Shown: positions 1 through 6,598 of the stretch, piece by piece
Position numbering within the stretch: position 1 is the first letter of the stretch
Layout of the letters: the number at the start of each line of letters is the position of its first letter
NCBI GenBank assembly: GCA_964644705.1
Contig: CAZXYF010000091.1
Span: 1-12,091 of the forward strand
Reading direction: 5' to 3'
Origin: CAZXYF01 sp964644705
GTDB lineage: Bacteria; Planctomycetota; Brocadiia; SM23-32
DNA length: 12,091 bases
The notes under the pieces: generated by a model
What the model saw: the letters and a program-made list of their open reading frames with translations, nothing else
Databases searched by the model: none
What the model was told of the DNA's origin: nothing
Translations under genes and position numbers: made by a program

Positions 1-228
1 GGCCAGCCACTGGAAAAATCCAGTTTCGGCCAGCGTATGGACGATGATCATCATGCCCATCAGAAGGAAGATGACGTTCAGATCGATGTGCTGGTAAACG
101 CTTTCCCCCGAAACGCCGCCGACCGCGACCAGTATGGTCCCCCCGAGGATAGCGGCAACTGTTTTGTGCAGTTTGCCCGACGCGATGACAACATAGGCGA
201 GGAGGAAAATGGCGATGGCGTACCACAT
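1..228 (-). CDS. ArsB/NhaD-family ion transporter, N-terminal 76 codons (partial, runs off the window)
   Basis: Reading the minus strand from the ATG at 228 gives 76 uninterrupted codons to the window edge, starting MWYAIAIFLLAYVVIASGKL. Residues 3-18 and 23-39 are hydrophobic helices. The stretch IDLNVIFLLMGMMIIV (residues 49-64) followed by a TG-F motif (69-71) is the signature of the ArsB/NhaD/citrate-transporter superfamily of inner-membrane Na+/H+ antiporters and anion transporters. The substrate cannot be told from this fragment. The start lies 12 nt after the stop of the EIIA-CBS gene, and a GAGG Shine-Dalgarno overlaps that stop with 10 nt spacing, so the two are almost certainly co-transcribed and perhaps translationally coupled. 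The plus-strand reading frame across the same bases has no recognisable features. Family assignment is secure at superfamily level only. Confidence 0.85.
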   Translation of the reverse strand, partial: MWYAIAIFLLAYVVIASGKLHKTVAAILGGTILVAVGGVSGESVYQHIDLNVIFLLMGMMIIVHTLAETGFFQWLA

Positions 229-240
229 TTGAAGTGAACC

Positions 241-1167
241 TCAGATGGACAGGACTTTATCGATGATGCTGAAGTTGTCGATGATGCCTTCGAGCTGTTT
301 GTCTTTTACGACATAGACTTTGGTCAGCCCCTCGTGCGTGAGGAGGGCGATGACTTCTGCCAGGGGGGCGGAAGGCTCAATCACCGGGCAGTTTTCATTG
401 GCGACATCGGAGATCGCCTGATGCGCCTTTTCCTCGAAAAAATGCTCGAAGGCATCGAAGTCCCGTGCAAACCGCATGGATGGCATTTCTGAAAAATAGG
501 GTGGAACGCACGTGGCAAACAGTTTGCGGGCTGTGATATCCCCAATCAGGGCGCCTGCGGCATCGACAACCGGCAGAGCGTCCATGTGTTCCTCGTGCAT
601 CAGGACGGCCGCTTCGGCCAGCGTCATGTCCGGGTGAGCGGTGGCATAATTCTGTTTCATAATGTCCGCTGCCGTGAGGCTTTCTTTGATCTCCAGATCG
701 GCGCCATTCAGCTCAGACCACAGTGCTTCCCGTTCGTCGGTGTTGACTAGCGTCTCAACCAGCTGTTTGTTAGCAACCAGTCGCGACACGCACGTCATTA
801 CACCGAGAAGCAGGTTGTTTTTCTCCGGAGGGACAATGGCCATCACGACCAGCTGAATGGGCAGGTCGTCCTGGGACTGATAATCAACTCCATCGGGAAA
901 CGTGGCGACGGCCACAACTACGTCGTCGAATCCGTCGATGCGGGTGTGCGGATAGCCGACGGCCGATCCCAGTCCCGTGCTGCCTTTTTCCTCCCGTTTC
1001 ATTAGCATGTCGTGGAGAGTACCCGGGTCAAAATCGCCTTCCCCTCCACCAGAAAGCATTCCCCTGTTTTGAAGCCCGTTGAGAATAAGCCGGATTGCTT
1101 CGGATTTGTTATCAGCCGATAGATTCGGGAAGACATGATTTTTGGTGAGCAAACTTGTCAGGTGCAT
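241..1167 (-). CDS. PTS EIIA (PtsN-like) domain fused to two CBS domains, regulatory protein
   Basis: This is a soluble 308-residue protein. Residues 1-155 match the mannitol/fructose-type EIIA (PtsN-like) domain. The phosphorylatable histidine is H74 in GSAVGYPHTR (67-76), the counterpart of the IPH motif in PtsN. Residues about 165-220 (AADIM, then DALPVVDAAGALIGDI) and about 250-308 form a CBS-domain pair, which in other proteins binds adenine nucleotides. No sugar permease lies nearby, so a regulatory role is more likely than sugar uptake. The gene sits 39 nt after aroDE and 12 nt before the ion transporter, which suggests that it gates or controls that transporter in response to phosphorylation and nucleotide state. 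That is inference from position. A GGGGTGA ribosome site lies 3 nt before the ATG. The last residues close the second CBS domain normally, so the protein looks complete. Confidence 0.9.
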   Translation of the reverse strand: MHLTSLLTKNHVFPNLSADNKSEAIRLILNGLQNRGMLSGGGEGDFDPGTLHDMLMKREEKGSTGLGSAVGYPHTRIDGFDDVVVAVATFPDGVDYQSQDDLPIQLVVMAIVPPEKNNLLLGVMTCVSRLVANKQLVETLVNTDEREALWSELNGADLEIKESLTAADIMKQNYATAHPDMTLAEAAVLMHEEHMDALPVVDAAGALIGDITARKLFATCVPPYFSEMPSMRFARDFDAFEHFFEEKAHQAISDVANENCPVIEPSAPLAEVIALLTHEGLTKVYVVKDKQLEGIIDNFSIIDKVLSI

Positions 1168-1206
1168 TGTTCACCCCAATTCTGGAAGTCACGGGATTGC
1201 CCGTAG

Positions 1207-2703
1207 TTACCTTTTGTTCAGTTCACGTTTCACGACATCTGCCATGAGAGATCGTGGGGCGGATTCTTCCGTCCATGTTTCAAACTGCGAAGCTGCCTGG
1301 GAGACGAACCATTCGAATCCGCTGGCCGTGGTGCATCCGGTCTCTTCGGCCGTTTCGAGCAGCCGCGTCTGGATGGGGTTATAAACTGCGTCAAAAACGA
1401 CCATGTCCGGTTGCAGCATGCCGACGGGAACCGGCATCTGGTCGACGTTCGGATGCATTCCCACTGAAGTGGTATTTATGAGAATATCCGGCGACATTTC
1501 TTCCACCGCCTCAAGTTTACATGTCTCGGCATCGACGTCTTCGGCGAGGCTGACGGCGCGCGCATGCGTCCGGTTACTGATGACGAGTCTGCCAACTTTG
1601 TCGGCCAGGACATGAGCCAGTGCCCGAGCGGCGCCGCCTGCACCCACCAGCAGGACTTCGCGCTTGGCCAGCGGCAGCATGTCCGCCGTTCGAGCCGCAT
1701 TTTCAAGGACGCCCAGTGCGGCGGCGGCATCGGTGTTTGATCCAAAACGCTTGTTATCCCGAATATCAATCGTATTGACGGCTCCAATCCGCTTGCTCAA
1801 CTCATCCAGTTCATCCATCAGGGGAACGACTGTCTCTTTATGCGGTATGGTGACGCTGAGTCCGCGCAGGTCATACTGCTGGAAATAATCGAGAAAGGAA
1901 GCCGGATCCGCCACTTTCAGGGGCAAATAAACGGCGTTCATGTCCTTTTCCGCAAACGCAGCGTTATGGATGGCAGGACTCATGCTGTGCGCGACGGGGT
2001 TGGCAATAACCCCGAATATCTGGGTGTCGGGACCGATTCGATCGAACCGGTACATCTTCTCCATCTGTCGGTAGCTGACCTGGCCGGGAGCGGAGGTGTG
2101 ATAGGGGTCCACGCTGCAGAAACTGAGAAAAGCACCAAATTTAGGGGCCAGTATGCGGGTGCATTGCCCCTCTTCGCCCATCGCGAGCGCGATAAGATCG
2201 GTGTGACTGCTGTATTTGTCCAGCATCTGGAGGATGCGGGCCGAATCGGTGATGTCATTTGCCTTAACCGCCACTTTCGGCACATCCGCTCCCGCGTCGA
2301 GCAGACGATCATATATCAGGTCGAGATCATCCGGTGTGCGATCGTAGTTGTGATAGGAAACGATCCGTCCGGTTCCCGCGGAGAGAACGCCCAGTCGGGA
2401 GCAGCTCTCCAGTTCGATATCGACGTAGTCCGCTCCCAGCTCGGCCGATCGACGAAGTGACTTCAGGCGAAGGGATTCCTCGCCTTCGAAATGCCCTCCT
2501 TCGCGGGTTGGCCGGTTGGTGACGATGGTGGTGTGTTCCGTTTTTTGCGCTGCGTGGCGCACACAGCGCTGCCAGTCGGATCTGAAATCGTGGAGGAGGT
2601 CAAGGCGGAGTTCAATAGCGTCAACGCACTCAGGCAACCTATCAATGCTGGTGGTGAGTTCGTCGTAACTGCTGTGGGTCAGCGATACGCACAGTTTTGT
2701 CAT
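1207..2703 (-). CDS. aroDE: bifunctional type I 3-dehydroquinate dehydratase / shikimate dehydrogenase (AroDE)
   Basis: The 498-residue cytoplasmic enzyme carries out steps 3 and 4 of the shikimate pathway: 3-dehydroquinate to 3-dehydroshikimate, then NADPH-dependent reduction to shikimate. Residues 1-222 are a type I dehydratase, with the Schiff-base lysine K143 (PKVAV), catalytic H118 (VSYHNY), E97, R33 and the SAPGQ loop (204-208). Residues 226-498 are shikimate dehydrogenase: substrate serines S240 and S242 (AHSMSP), catalytic K289 (TIPHK), N310 (GAVNT), D325 (SNTD), the dinucleotide loop GAGGAAR (354-360), the NADP-type NRT motif (377-379) and Q469. All key residues of both halves are present, so both activities should be intact. 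The same domain order is known from plant and chlamydial AroDE. An AGGAG site lies 5 nt before the ATG. It is the first gene of a likely operon with the EIIA-CBS protein and the transporter. Confidence 0.96.
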   Translation of the reverse strand: MTKLCVSLTHSSYDELTTSIDRLPECVDAIELRLDLLHDFRSDWQRCVRHAAQKTEHTTIVTNRPTREGGHFEGEESLRLKSLRRSAELGADYVDIELESCSRLGVLSAGTGRIVSYHNYDRTPDDLDLIYDRLLDAGADVPKVAVKANDITDSARILQMLDKYSSHTDLIALAMGEEGQCTRILAPKFGAFLSFCSVDPYHTSAPGQVSYRQMEKMYRFDRIGPDTQIFGVIANPVAHSMSPAIHNAAFAEKDMNAVYLPLKVADPASFLDYFQQYDLRGLSVTIPHKETVVPLMDELDELSKRIGAVNTIDIRDNKRFGSNTDAAAALGVLENAARTADMLPLAKREVLLVGAGGAARALAHVLADKVGRLVISNRTHARAVSLAEDVDAETCKLEAVEEMSPDILINTTSVGMHPNVDQMPVPVGMLQPDMVVFDAVYNPIQTRLLETAEETGCTTASGFEWFVSQAASQFETWTEESAPRSLMADVVKRELNKR

Positions 2704-2802
2704 GATGTCTCCTGGCAGGTATTGTTCTCCGAGAGGTTCCAGTGAAATGGTCCGATATGTATGTAAGCCCCGCCGGCATAGTTACCTGACGACGGGAACC
2801 GC

Positions 2803-2832
2803 TTGACGCATACGCGATTCTACTGATATCAT
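2803..2832 (+). promoter_or_regulatory. predicted sigma70-type promoter for secDF
   Basis: On the plus strand there is a -35 box TTGACG (2803-2808), an 18-nt spacer, and a -10 box TATCAT (2827-2832). Each box is one base off consensus. The start would fall near 2839, giving a leader of about 96 nt. Its -10 box lies inside the spacer of the aroDE promoter. This is a motif call only. Confidence 0.55.
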
Positions 2833-2845
2833 TGCCGTTTGTCAG
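2817..2845 (-). promoter_or_regulatory. predicted sigma70-type promoter for aroDE operon
   Basis: On the minus strand there is a -35 box CTGACA (2845-2840), a 17-nt spacer, and a -10 box TAGAAT (2822-2817). Each box is one base off consensus. Transcription would start near 2810, about 107 nt before the aroDE start codon. It interleaves with the secDF promoter on the other strand. This is a motif call only. Confidence 0.5.
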
Positions 2846-2871
2846 GTCAATTGTGGGGCGTGACGTTTTCT

Positions 2872-2898
2872 TTTCCCATTCGTGCAGTTGGTGGGAAA
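2872..2898 (+). other. inverted repeat in the secDF leader
   Basis: TTTCCCA (2872-2878) and TGGGAAA (2892-2898) are perfectly complementary with a 13-nt loop. This gives a 7-bp hairpin in the predicted secDF leader, ending 22 nt before the GAGGA ribosome site (2920-2924). It has no T-run, so it is not a terminator. A regulatory role is possible but unsupported. Confidence 0.35.
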
Positions 2899-2934
2899 TT
2901 TCTCCATATCATAGCATTTGAGGAAGTTTAAGTT

Positions 2935-5900
2935 ATGTCCAGTCGTGTTGCCAAATGGCTGTTTGTTTTATTCCTTGTGATTGTTGCACTATACGCCGCA
3001 TATCCGCCGGTCAGAGTGCCTGTTGAAACAAAGAAGATCGTTGAGAAACCGGGGGGAGAAAAGCCTGAGACGACCGTGGTGGATTCCACTTATCTGCCTC
3101 TGGCGCTCGGGGAACGATCACAGGAAACGACCGTGATGGAAGTTAAGGATGATGGTACCGTGGTCAAAAAGCAGACCACTTACGTGGAAGGGCGCATCAA
3201 ACTCGGCCTGGATATCGCGGGCGGCACCGAGCTTGTTTACCAGCTGAAACCGCGTAAGGGACAGGAAAAATCCGGTGAATTGGGGGACACCATCAGCGTT
3301 CTTCGCCAGCGAATAGACCCCCAGAATGTCAAAGAATTTCGGATACAGGAGGTCGGTGAAAACCGGATACTGATCCAGGTCCCCCGCGCCACGCAGGCGG
3401 AAGTGAAACGCCTGAAGAATCGCCTCACACGCATGGGACGTCTGGAATTCAAACTTGCTCTGCCACGGGGGAATTCAAAATATGCCAGTAAATACAAAAA
3501 GGCGAAGCAGGGCATCAAGGTTGACGGATACGACAAAATGTATGTCGAGGGCAATCCCGAACGTCGGTTCTTCCTGGTGAAAGAGGGGAAGCCTGAGATT
3601 ACCGGCCGGTTGCTGAGTTCGGTCAATATCACCACGGATCAAACGGGTGCCCCGGCGGTTGGTTTTGAGTTCAATTCACAGGGACGCGCTCAGTTTGCCT
3701 CCATCACCGAGCGGAATCAGGGTTGGAGTCTGGCCATTGTTCTTGATGGTGAATTGAAAAGTGCTCCCCGGATACGATCGCGTATTGCGGGTCGAGGTAT
3801 CATTGAAGGTGATTTCACCATGAAGGAAGTGCGAGACATGGTGACGATCCTGCGGGCCGGTAGCCTCCCTGTTGATCTTAAATTGTTGCAGGAAACGACC
3901 GTCGGACCGAAATTGGGCCAGGATGCCATCCAGCGTGGTCTCCGTGCGGTTGCTGTCGGGGGATTACTGGTTCTGTTGTTTATCGGGGGGTATTACCTCA
4001 GCTGTGGTCTGGTGGCGGACGGAGCGCTGATACTGAATCTGGTTCTTCTGACCGGTGTGCTGGGATTGTTGGGAGCGGCGCTGACCTTGCCGGGTATTGC
4101 CGGTATATTACTGACAGTGGGAATGGCTGTCGATGCCAACGTGCTCATATTTGAACGGATACGTGAGGAATCGGGAGCGGGAAAAACGGTTCATGTCGCA
4201 TTGCGGAACGGATACGAGCGAGCCTACAGCACGATTATTGATGCAAACGTGACCACACTGCTGACTGCTGTGATCCTCTATCTGGTCGGAACGGGTCCCG
4301 TACGCGGGTTCGCCATCACGCTGTCCGCCGGTATCATCCTCAGTATGTTCACGGCTTTGTATGTGACCCGGCTGGCGCTGGAAACGTCCATCTCCCGCGG
4401 GTGGCTGGATGAGTTTTCAATGTTTTCCATTGTCGGCGATACCGATATCTCGTTCTCTAATGGTCGTCGCGTGGCGTATGCTGTATCCGGGATCGTGCTG
4501 GTTGTCGGACTGGTCTCATTCTTCGGACGCGGTTCGGCTCTTTACGGTGTGGATTTTACCGGGGGCAGCCTCGTGTATCTCTCGTTTGATGATCCGGTGC
4601 CCACCCAGAAGGTGCGTTCACGAATTGCCAAAGCGGGTTACTCCGATGCTCAGGTCCAGAGCATTCAGGGGGACAAAGCAACGGACAGGACGGCCAGCCG
4701 GAATTTCCGCGTGCGGATCAAGGGGGTGGGGCGGAAGCGGTTACAGGACAATCTCAAGCCGGAACTGCTCAAAAAGCTCAATGCGGCCGACCTTTCCGTC
4801 AAGAAGCAAGCGTTGACGGTTGGAGCCGATGGGGCGAGTCTGACGCTGACATTGCCGGAAAAGGTGACGGAGTTGAATCTTCGCCGCGCCATCGCCGGGG
4901 AGAAGGGCGATGTGTATGATATTGGGGATATACGCAAGATCGAGTCAACGGAGGATGGTGAAAGTGATCGATACACCATCCGTCTGGCGGAATTGCCCGC
5001 GCTGCCGGATATGAAACAGATTTGGTCCGATCTGCTGCGTGTGGCTGCATTTGCCCGCGTCAGCCGCCGAGAATGTGCACTGCAGTTGGGGAATATCGAG
5101 CCGGCGGGCGGGGACGATGAGAGTTTCCAGATCGAGGCGAAAACTGGCCGGAAAATCCAGTGGCAGAGTCTCGGGATTGAATTGGACCGTCGACAGTTTG
5201 GTGAGCTGACGGTCGAGCGCAAAGATGAACCAGCACAGAGTTTTGCCCTCGTCGGATCGAAAACGTTGCTGGAGCGGTTGAAGGATGAAATGCCGGAGAC
5301 TGTCAATCTTCCGGATGTGACCTTTGAAGGACCGGGAATTACGGCAAAACTGCAGGAAAAATATACCGAAGCCGACATCCGGGCTTTTGCGGATCAGGAG
5401 GGGATGGAGGATTTGTATGTTGTTCCCCGTGGTGTCAGAAGTGCCGAGTACATCCTGCAGGTCAGCCAGGCGCCGATCAAGACCCGTCTGAACGAACTGT
5501 TTTCGGATCTCGGCGGGCGCAGCGTCACGATCGATCAATTCAGCGTGGCGAAGGATGCATCTACGGAGGGCGAGAAAGTGCGGGTGAAGATGCGCATGTC
5601 CCCGGCTTTGACCATGCCCGCAATAAAGTATTATCTCGAAAAAGCGGGTTTTGGAGCCAGAATCAATGACCTGCTGGTGACCGAAACGGAGAATCCGGCG
5701 ACGGAGCTGAGCACGGTGGTTCTGCGCATGCCTCAGTCCCAGGTGCAGCAGGCCAAAAAATTGATCATGGGCGCGTTTGAAGAAGCGCATCCGGTTCGCC
5801 AGATAATGAGTATTGGCGCGGTTGTGGCGCGGGAGATGAAAGGACGTGCGCTTCTTGCGGTGTTATGTGCGGCGGTCGTTATCGTCTTTTATATGGCGTT

Positions 5901-6342
5901 CCGGTTCCACGCGGTCAAATACGGAATAGCCGCTGTGATAGCCGTGATGCATGATGTGTGTATTACCGCGGGTATTATCGCGCTGGCGGATTGGAGCGGC
6001 GCGGTTGGTGATATAAAAATTACCCTCAGCATGCTCGCTGCGTTCCTGACAATCCTGGGGTACAGCCTCAACGACACAATCGTGGTGTTCGATAGAATCC
6101 GGGAAAACACGATTGAAGCGGGCAAAAATGCCATTACGGGGGAACTGGTTGACAAAAGCCTCAACCAGGTACTGAGCCGGACAATTCTCACGTCACTGAC
6201 GACACTTATTGCGGTAACTGCGCTGTATGTATTCGGCGGCGCAGAGTTGCAGGGACTGGCATTCACACTGATCATCGGAATTCTGGTGGGAACCTACTCC
6301 AGCATCTACATCGCCAGCCCCATCCTGCTGGACTGGGACTAG
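2935..6342 (+). CDS. secDF: fused protein-export membrane protein SecD-SecF with enlarged SecF periplasmic region
   Basis: The 1135-residue inner-membrane protein uses the proton gradient to pull proteins out of the SecYEG channel. The SecD half has TM1 (7-24), a large periplasmic domain with LGLDIAGGTEL (90-100) and the P1 base/head (to about 320), then five helices including GMAVDANVLIFERIREE (396-412), where D400 corresponds to the proton-path aspartate. The SecF half begins with a helix (512-530) and YGVDFTGGSL (537-546). It ends with five helices, including LGYSLNDTIVVFDRIREN (1041-1058) with D1047. Twelve membrane segments in all match SecD plus SecF. The region between SecF helices 1 and 2 spans about 437 residues (531-967) against roughly 100 in ordinary SecF; see the repeat entry. 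No yajC gene is adjacent. The ATG at 2935 has GAGGA 10 nt upstream and begins a normal membrane signal (SSRVAKWLFVLFLVIVALY). Confidence 0.96.
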   Translation: MSSRVAKWLFVLFLVIVALYAAYPPVRVPVETKKIVEKPGGEKPETTVVDSTYLPLALGERSQETTVMEVKDDGTVVKKQTTYVEGRIKLGLDIAGGTELVYQLKPRKGQEKSGELGDTISVLRQRIDPQNVKEFRIQEVGENRILIQVPRATQAEVKRLKNRLTRMGRLEFKLALPRGNSKYASKYKKAKQGIKVDGYDKMYVEGNPERRFFLVKEGKPEITGRLLSSVNITTDQTGAPAVGFEFNSQGRAQFASITERNQGWSLAIVLDGELKSAPRIRSRIAGRGIIEGDFTMKEVRDMVTILRAGSLPVDLKLLQETTVGPKLGQDAIQRGLRAVAVGGLLVLLFIGGYYLSCGLVADGALILNLVLLTGVLGLLGAALTLPGIAGILLTVGMAVDANVLIFERIREESGAGKTVHVALRNGYERAYSTIIDANVTTLLTAVILYLVGTGPVRGFAITLSAGIILSMFTALYVTRLALETSISRGWLDEFSMFSIVGDTDISFSNGRRVAYAVSGIVLVVGLVSFFGRGSALYGVDFTGGSLVYLSFDDPVPTQKVRSRIAKAGYSDAQVQSIQGDKATDRTASRNFRVRIKGVGRKRLQDNLKPELLKKLNAADLSVKKQALTVGADGASLTLTLPEKVTELNLRRAIAGEKGDVYDIGDIRKIESTEDGESDRYTIRLAELPALPDMKQIWSDLLRVAAFARVSRRECALQLGNIEPAGGDDESFQIEAKTGRKIQWQSLGIELDRRQFGELTVERKDEPAQSFALVGSKTLLERLKDEMPETVNLPDVTFEGPGITAKLQEKYTEADIRAFADQEGMEDLYVVPRGVRSAEYILQVSQAPIKTRLNELFSDLGGRSVTIDQFSVAKDASTEGEKVRVKMRMSPALTMPAIKYYLEKAGFGARINDLLVTETENPATELSTVVLRMPQSQVQQAKKLIMGAFEEAHPVRQIMSIGAVVAREMKGRALLAVLCAAVVIVFYMAFRFHAVKYGIAAVIAVMHDVCITAGIIALADWSGAVGDIKITLSMLAAFLTILGYSLNDTIVVFDRIRENTIEAGKNAITGELVDKSLNQVLSRTILTSLTTLIAVTALYVFGGAELQGLAFTLIIGILVGTYSSIYIASPILLDWD
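4546..5784 (+). repeat. four tandem P4-like alpha/beta modules within SecDF (protein-level repeat)
   Basis: Within SecDF residues 538-950 I see one pattern four times: a beta hairpin, a helix with [LI]R or IK, two strands, then a charged helix. Unit 1 (about 538-613) is the canonical SecF P4: GVDFTGGSLVYL, then VRSRIAKAGYSDAQV, FRVRIKG and a helix. Unit 2 (about 626-702) has ALTVGADGASLTLTL, KVTELNLRRAI, YTIRL and a helix. Unit 3 (about 795-859) has VTFEGPGITAKL, KYTEADIRAF, YILQV and a helix. Unit 4 (about 867-950) has VRVKMRM, MPAIKYYLEKAGF, TVVLRMP and a helix. Units 2 and 3 share LxEKxTExxxR. Residues 730-788, between units 2 and 3, may hold a fifth, degenerate copy (SFALVGSKTLLERLKDEM resembles the second half of a unit). 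DNA identity between copies is not obvious, so the duplication is old. Confidence 0.6.
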
Positions 6343-6370
6343 GAATATGCAGTCGCACACAGCAGAAAGA

Positions 6371-6393
6371 CGAGGGATTTGCCTGCTCCCTCG
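6371..6393 (+). other. hairpin just after secDF
   Basis: CGAGGGA (6371-6377) and TCCCTCG (6387-6393) form a 7-bp stem with a 9-nt loop, 28 nt after the secDF stop. No T-run follows directly, so it is not a normal intrinsic terminator. It could protect the 3' end of the mRNA. Confidence 0.3.
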
Positions 6394-6436
6394 CGATGCA
6401 TTCCGCAATATTCCTGCCAATTGTTTTTTTCACTTG

Positions 6437-6465
6437 TTCGAACACAACACTCATGTTAGTATAAT
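6437..6465 (+). promoter_or_regulatory. candidate promoter of the small RNA
   Basis: A perfect -10 box TATAAT lies at 6460-6465. At 17-nt spacing the upstream hexamer is TTCGAA (6437-6442), a weak -35; TTGTTC (6434-6439) would need a 20-nt spacer. Transcription would start at about 6472. The perfect -10 in an AT-rich gap followed by structured RNA makes a promoter plausible, but the -35 is poor. Confidence 0.45.
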
Positions 6466-6471
6466 ACCAAC

Positions 6472-6598
6472 TGCCTATCCCAATAAGCACGGTGCTCCTA
6501 CCCAATATATAGCACCGTGTGCTGTCAGCGGAGTACCCCCTCCATGACAGCAACCCCTTAGCGGGCGGATTTTACTCTTATCCGCCCGCTATTTTTAT
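6472..6598 (+). ncRNA. candidate small RNA, three hairpins, about 127 nt
   Basis: The predicted transcript has three adjacent hairpins. Hairpin 1 pairs GCACGGTGCT (6487-6496) with AGCACCGTGT (6511-6520), ten pairs including one G-U, around a 14-nt loop. Hairpin 2 pairs GCTGTCA (6521-6527) with TGACAGC (6545-6551), with an inner GGAG/CTCC stem (6530-6533, 6540-6543). Hairpin 3 is the 12-bp intrinsic terminator. Several segments outside the main stems are C-rich: CCTATCCC, loop CCTACCC, loop TACCCC and linker AACCCC. Such segments could pair with Shine-Dalgarno sequences, as known for C-rich regulatory RNAs in Staphylococcus and alphaproteobacteria. No plus-strand gene follows, so a riboswitch is unlikely. 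It may have its own promoter or be cut from the secDF 3' end. I do not recognise a known RNA family. Confidence 0.5.
6559..6598 (+). terminator. strong intrinsic terminator of secDF and/or the small RNA
   Basis: TAGCGGGCGGAT (6559-6570) pairs perfectly with ATCCGCCCGCTA (6580-6591) around a 9-nt loop, followed at once by TTTTTAT (6592-6598). The T-run exists only in the plus direction. It lies 217 nt after the secDF stop, unusually far, which supports a separate transcript in between. Confidence 0.92.

Noticed and set aside
37..237. 66-codon plus-strand open frame
   Set aside because: The minus strand here encodes a clear transporter N-terminus; the plus frame is acidic, without motifs, and opposite to it.
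1840..2460. 206-codon plus-strand open frame
   Set aside because: It is antisense to aroDE, whose catalytic residues are all intact across the region. The product is unrecognisable.
2882..2914. Ten-codon GTG-started leader frame before secDF
   Set aside because: There is no ribosome site, the peptide is very short and it has no arrest-like motif.
4945..5790. 281-codon open frame on the minus strand inside secDF, with another of 237 codons at 4665-5378
   Set aside because: Both lie fully antisense to a well-supported secDF frame, give His/Arg/Ser-rich products without recognisable domains and are explained by codon bias of the real gene.
6347..6547. 66-codon plus-strand open frame directly after secDF
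   Set aside because: It has no ribosome site and runs through the small-RNA promoter and hairpins. The product has no recognisable features.
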